Source of the DNA: Chrysoperla carnea
Taxonomy: Eukaryota > Arthropoda > Insecta > Neuroptera > Chrysopidae
Reading direction: 5' to 3'
Assembly: GCF_905475395.1 (NCBI RefSeq)
Contig: NC_058341.1
Location: 59,341,501 to 59,405,500, forward strand
DNA length: 64,000 nt
Below, one piece after another: positions 59,655 to 64,000 of this stretch. Position 1 is the stretch's first letter. The number at the start of each line of letters is the position of its first letter. A program made the translations under genes and the position numbers. Under the pieces are notes generated by a model. It ran no database searches, was not told the DNA's origin, and saw only the letters and a list, made by a program, of their open reading frames with translations.

Positions 59655-60400
59655 CACATAAACACTTGTCAACAGTCTTTCTCTGGAAATTCTTTATCAT
59701 TTTTAGTAGTCAATAGTAGCTTGTACATTTTATACAGACTTTACGTATAGCTCCGAATACCAGCGGCTATAAAAACAGTATTTTGTATACTTTTTTTATA
59801 GAACAGTAAAAAGTATTTACCAACAAAAAAAGTATAATACTGTTTGATTGAGAACCCTATGTTCTGGCTCTCAGAATTCTGACATTCAAAATTTTCAAGA
59901 TTTATTAAGTCGTTCGCCATTCTGTTATATGAATTCGAATTTAACCATCATTTTGTCCAATGTTAGCATACATACTAAATCCAACAATTATGATATAAAA
60001 AAACTGATATTTTATATTCTTGGGAAGTAGTATTTTTCTTGTTTAAAAACAGCAAAAAAAAATTAAAAAAATGAATTATAAAATTCTTTAAATTCTTATA
60101 GTTAAATTCTTATAACTCTTATACCGAGTAGAAGCATTTGTTACGCACCAGATTTATAAAATATATAATAGGTATCTAGTATTTTAATATCAAGTATATA
60201 AATTTTATAAAGATAATTTTAAATTTTATACCTAATTAAATCTAATTAAAATAGACGTACAAAATATGATAACGTTAACAGCAGCGCAATTGAAAAATAC
60301 CTTTAAATTAATTTGAATCGAACACAGTTATTAAATCAATGTTGCTGGATTAGATTTAGATTCTACACTACCGTTTTATTTCTAACGTACAGATTTTATT
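59655..60400. other. AT-rich sequence without recognisable feature
   Basis: No coding exon recognised on either strand. A 60-codon frame at 59848 lacks homology or splice context. Short AT-rich direct repeats such as TTAAATTCTTATA occur near 60085-60125. Confidence 0.45.
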
Positions 60401-60401
60401 A

Positions 60402-60908
60402 AACCATGTATATATGAAATATATCAAGGTATACTAAGTTTAGTCCCATGTTTGAAACGCATACAAATATTGATACAACGTACAAAATTTTAGTATAGGT
60501 GTTCATAAAATCATCTAATTAGTCCATTTTCGGCTGTCTGTCCGTCTGTCTGTCTGAAATTTGTATAGCGTGCTCAAAACATAACAAGTTAGGTCGAGTT
60601 CGTAAATGAGCATCATAGGCCATTTGAGTCTCGGATCCGTACGACCCATCTTGTAAACCATTAGAAAGAGAACAAAAGCGTAATGTAAAAAAGGTTCCTT
60701 ATAAAAAAATAAACAACTTTTGTTTGAAACATTTTTTCGTTAACAGCACTGTTTACCCGTTAGGGCGAAAATTACAAAGTATGTATTATATGGGAATATT
60801 AGTACGTATGGCTAGCTAATTTGACTATCTTTCTTTACTTACAAGGCAACACTGTCTATACATGATATTTCAATAATTAACTCAATCAATTGTTTGTTTC
60901 ACTTGTTA
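60402..60908 (+). mobile_element. R1 family element, copy 10
   Basis: Starts ACCATGTATATATGAAATAT with ATCAAGGTATACTAAGTTTA and ends TCAATTGTTTGTTTCACTTGT. It contains TCCGTCTGTCTGTCTG, GGATCCGTACGACCCATC and a core reading ACCATTAGAAAGAGAACAAA. Close to full length, with an internal deletion before TGAAATTTGTATAGCGTG. Confidence 0.73.
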
Positions 60909-61556
60909 TATGTAACTTCCGCACTCTGTATTTCAAAAGAATTGGAATAATATCAAGAGTAATCTGACACCCATTAATAAAAAAAAAAAAATTTACAAAG
61001 AGCTGGAGTCAGATATAGCAACAATATAATTCTTAATATAGAATCTGCCAATGCTGACGAAGAAATTGGATCTGAATCAGAATTGGCTTACCAAGCCTTT
61101 ATTTACCAGCGTTGCCCCGAGTCTTGGATAAAGCAAATAAATAGACCCTTGGTTTGCCAACCCTTATCCTAGCTTCGGCTATGGCTAATAAATTAACTCT
61201 TAGCTTGCCATCTCTTTTCTAAGAGTCATCATTGGTTTGCCAATGTTCACTAATTTCGATATTATACTAGTATTTAAATATCGGTCGTGTAGTCTAATCA
61301 ACAAGTTCCAATAACGTAATATAAAAATACTGAGGTCTAGAAAAATGTACCAGAAGCGTTTTTCAGCAAATAAAAATTTCAAAAGTTATAAACAATTATT
61401 TCGTTTTTCGTTGTAAACTAAAAAAATGTTTAAATAATTGACGTAAAATTTTTCTGAGAGTCCTTCATATATATTACCTAATAATGGCAATAATTGCAGA
61501 ATTAACATTCGGAACATTTTTCAAAAATTTGGGTATTTTTTAAAATAATTTTGATG

Positions 61557-61795
61557 TTTTATTGTACTAAAAAGTAGAAAATAATTTTATCTGTAAGTCA
61601 CTCATACCCGACTATTTGTAAAAGCTTGAGACGGTTAATTTAAAATATCAAAAATGAATCGGAACGCCTCATCTACTCCACATGCCTAATTACTTTTTGA
61701 TTCATTATTGATATTAAGCGCCTCAAGCTTTTACAAATAGTCGGGTATGAATGATTTATAGATAAAATTATTTTCTACTTTTTAGTACAATAAAA
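61557..61795. mobile_element. Foldback MITE, ~240 bp
   Basis: Left TTTTATTGTACTAAAAAGTA and ACTCATACCCGACTATTTGT mirror right ACAAATAGTCGGGTATGAAT and TACTTTTTAGTACAATAAAA. The arms are about 80 bp and nearly identical, then weaken toward the loop near 61670. Confidence 0.72.
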
Positions 61796-62174
61796 GCTTG
61801 TCCCTTAAAAAGTATTTTTTATAAAAAATTTTTTATAGTAGGAACTAGAAAGTTGATAAATTTGCCACATTTGGAATTAAATTTATTCTGCATAGCACAA
61901 GGAATTTCAAACAAAAGTATTCTCAAAAATTTCCGTATGCGAAGTCAATGAAAATTGCAGTTGGGGTATTACGTAAAACAACCTATTTATCAGTGATATA
62001 ACGACAGTGAAATATGTTTGATGATAAAAACTGCCCTCTTCATTAAACATATGCACCGTACCATATGTTCAGTTTTATATTAATAGTAATATATTAAATA
62101 TTGTATTGTAAGTATGTTTGTAATTTTATTAAATTATTATGAATGAAACGAGATAAATTACTCGTTGAAACTCG

Positions 62175-62308
62175 CAGTATGTATACTCAATGTCAGAAAA
62201 AATGCTCGTTTTAAAACATTCTAAGTGTTACTATTATAACATAACATATGATGAGTACGCTTAGAATGTTTTAACTGAGGCATTTTTTCTGACAGTGAGT
62301 ATACACTG
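62175..62308. mobile_element. Foldback MITE, 134 bp
   Basis: CAGTATGTATACTCAATGTC, AGAAAAAATGC and AAAACATTCTAAGTG on the left mirror CGCTTAGAATGTTTTAACTG, GCATTTTTTCTGAC and AGTGAGTATACACTG on the right. The ~50-bp arms surround a short AT-rich loop. Confidence 0.7.
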
Positions 62309-63288
62309 AAAAACATCTTAATTTCAACTGATATGAGGTTGGCTCAACCTCATCGCGAGATCAAATATGGCGAATGGTGTCACGAATGTAATACAACTAC
62401 CGTACGGGATTGAATGGTGAAGTTGACACAAATGCATGAGTTGTTTGTATGAAAGTAATATATGGTTCAAATATTATTGTTTTGAAATGCAACAAAGTTT
62501 TAAACAATCTTTTTTTGATTGGTTTTACCAATCTTATAAATATAATAACAAAATAGTCTCTATCGATGCTTGTTGCAAATATACCAAAAAATGGTATATA
62601 TTATAAAAATGATCAATAAGTTTATTTCAAACTTTCTATAAGTTAGTAACAACAATCTTCATGTAGTTGGTTCAATCACATATGGACTAGACATGATAGA
62701 TATGTGATCATTATAGCCAAATCCTCTATTTAAAGCAAATGCAAAGAAATCTTTTAATTCATCGGTTCGCTTTATTTACACGATTATATATTCCAACTAA
62801 GTACAATTTTATTTTCCATCAATAAAATGCATGACTTTAAACTAAAATCAATGTCTTTCATAGAAGTAATGATTTTGTTTATTTAACTATAGTGATTTTG
62901 TATCATGAATTCATATTTTAAATTCAATCCCATTCTATTGTAAATACAAATATTTAGCTGTACTTCCAATCGTTAGACAATTGTTTGAAAGTATTTTTAT
63001 TTTGTTTCAATATGAAACAGCCAATTTCGGGATAAGGTTGTCATCATTTTAATTTTTACCAGTGTACCTATACCTAAGATCAGATATAAATTTTATTTTA
63101 ATCACATTTTCAGTTTTAATGATGAATTATGATATTACTTGACGAAATTAGGCGAAATATTAAATGAAATTTTTCTATATCTGGCTTAGTTTTCTAAATA
63201 GCAACGATTGAAAATTTCGGTTTAATTATTCAGTCTTCGGAATTTTGAAAAGCCAGATATCGAAAAATTGTATTCTTACTTTTCGTCT

Positions 63289-63578
63289 AAATTTATTAGC
63301 TCAGTTGGTTAAGGCATAAACAATTCCATCCGCGGTATACTTAGGTAGCGGGTTCGATTCCCGCCGTCGCAACAAAATTAATTTAATTAATAGTTATGAT
63401 GGGCTGGTGTAGTCCATGGTATATGCATGAAGGAGGAGCACTCAGCTTCTGAAATTGAGGAGCTGATAAATGAAAATTATAAGCGGAAAGGTGGTAAAAC
63501 ACATATACGGTATCACAATGGGCTCTATAGCCTAAGTGTGTCCTTCGTGGACAGCCAATATAACCTAACCTAACCTGT
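63289..63578 (+). mobile_element. tRNA-derived SINE with CCTAACC tail
   Basis: Pol III A box TAGCTCAGTTGG (63297-63308) and B box GGTTCGATTCC (63351-63361) lie about 45 bp apart, but the 5' AAATTTA cannot pair with the 3' CGTCGCA, so this is not an intact tRNA. An unrelated body follows (TGGTGTAGTCCATGGTATAT, ACAATGGGCTCTATAGCCTA, TGTCCTTCGTGGACAGCC) and the tail ATAACCTAACCTAACCTG. The head-body-tail order is that of a tRNA-SINE. Confidence 0.75.
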
Positions 63579-63787
63579 TATCTAAATTCATCAAGTTAAA
63601 TCCCCCCAAAATTCATAATCAAGATTGAAAATATAATAAAATTTCAAACGCTAATCTATCCTGCTACTAAATTTTAAATATAAAGTTAGAAATTAAACAA
63701 AACACATTGGATTTTCAAAAAAATTATTAATGATTATATTATTTTAGTTTGTTAGTTTTAATTTAGAGTTAAGCTTTAGCTTTCAAC

Positions 63788-63823
63788 TAATAATAATAAT
63801 AATCATAACAATAATAATAATAA
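63788..63823 (+). repeat. (TAA)n microsatellite
   Basis: Imperfect TAA/AAT trinucleotide run broken once by a CATAAC interruption. Likely length-variable; no other meaning. Confidence 0.7.
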
Positions 63824-64000
63824 TTCTTATTAAAAAACACTTGCTCATTACCATATATGAATCAGTAACTTAAAATTATGATGTCATTTTTTATGTGTAC
63901 TGTGTTCTTACTTATTAAAACCACATACATATTACACACATGCATGTACAAGATGCTTCAAAAAATAGGTGAAACAAATGCATAAAATTGTCTTCTAAAT

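Noticed and set aside
63289..63371. Second tRNA gene
   Set aside because: The A and B boxes are good, but the acceptor arms do not pair and a SINE body follows.
54055..64000. First Lasp coding exon (start of LIM domain)
   Set aside because: I looked for the reverse complement of an MNKxCxRC start and a VYP...CLDK segment and found none, so I do not report it. It is probably upstream of the window.

Overview
The window is AT-rich animal nuclear DNA, almost certainly from an insect. Genes are split by introns with GT...AG borders. There is an animal-type tRNA-Trp gene, tRNA-derived SINEs (one ending in a CCTAACC tail) and many small foldback elements, and one gene, Lasp, has an insect-like protein sequence. 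I cannot name the species.

Two protein genes converge. On the + strand, 2619-8395, seven exons join in frame into a 568-residue coiled-coil protein. Several blocks match vertebrate CCDC13, a centriolar-satellite and cilium-formation protein. On the - strand, 54054 down to 16169, five exons join in frame into 420 residues of Lasp, an actin-binding LIM/nebulin/SH3 protein. Its first coding exon, carrying the start codon and the first LIM cysteine pair, was not found and probably lies beyond 64000. A tRNA-Trp gene sits inside a Lasp intron on the opposite strand.

The most striking object fills the 31-kb Lasp intron. It is a 20.5-kb inverted repeat (29940-50430) whose two arms, about 10 and 9.4 kb, are mostly head-to-tail arrays of a ~173-bp AT-rich satellite monomer. 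Every few monomers a diverged 175-bp monomer appears. Spacings between these markers are exact sums of the unit lengths, giving blocks of 3, 4, 5, 8, 9 and 11 monomers, a higher-order repeat. The outer ~590 bp of the two arms keep exact mirror register and appear identical. The inner flanks, next to a ~1.1-kb spacer, have clearly diverged. Any Lasp pre-mRNA crossing this intron could fold into a multi-kilobase double-stranded hairpin.

The rest is a landscape of nested mobile elements: a family here called R1 (about ten copies, both orientations), a second family R2 with palindromic ends, a pogo/Tigger-like MITE inside another, a hAT-like MITE, many foldback elements, an RTE-like LINE tail and SINE relics. 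One R1 copy carries two independent insertions. An ~85-bp core of R1 also appears inside an otherwise different foldback element. Only one substantial stretch (12.3-16.1 kb) and parts of the introns show nothing I recognise.
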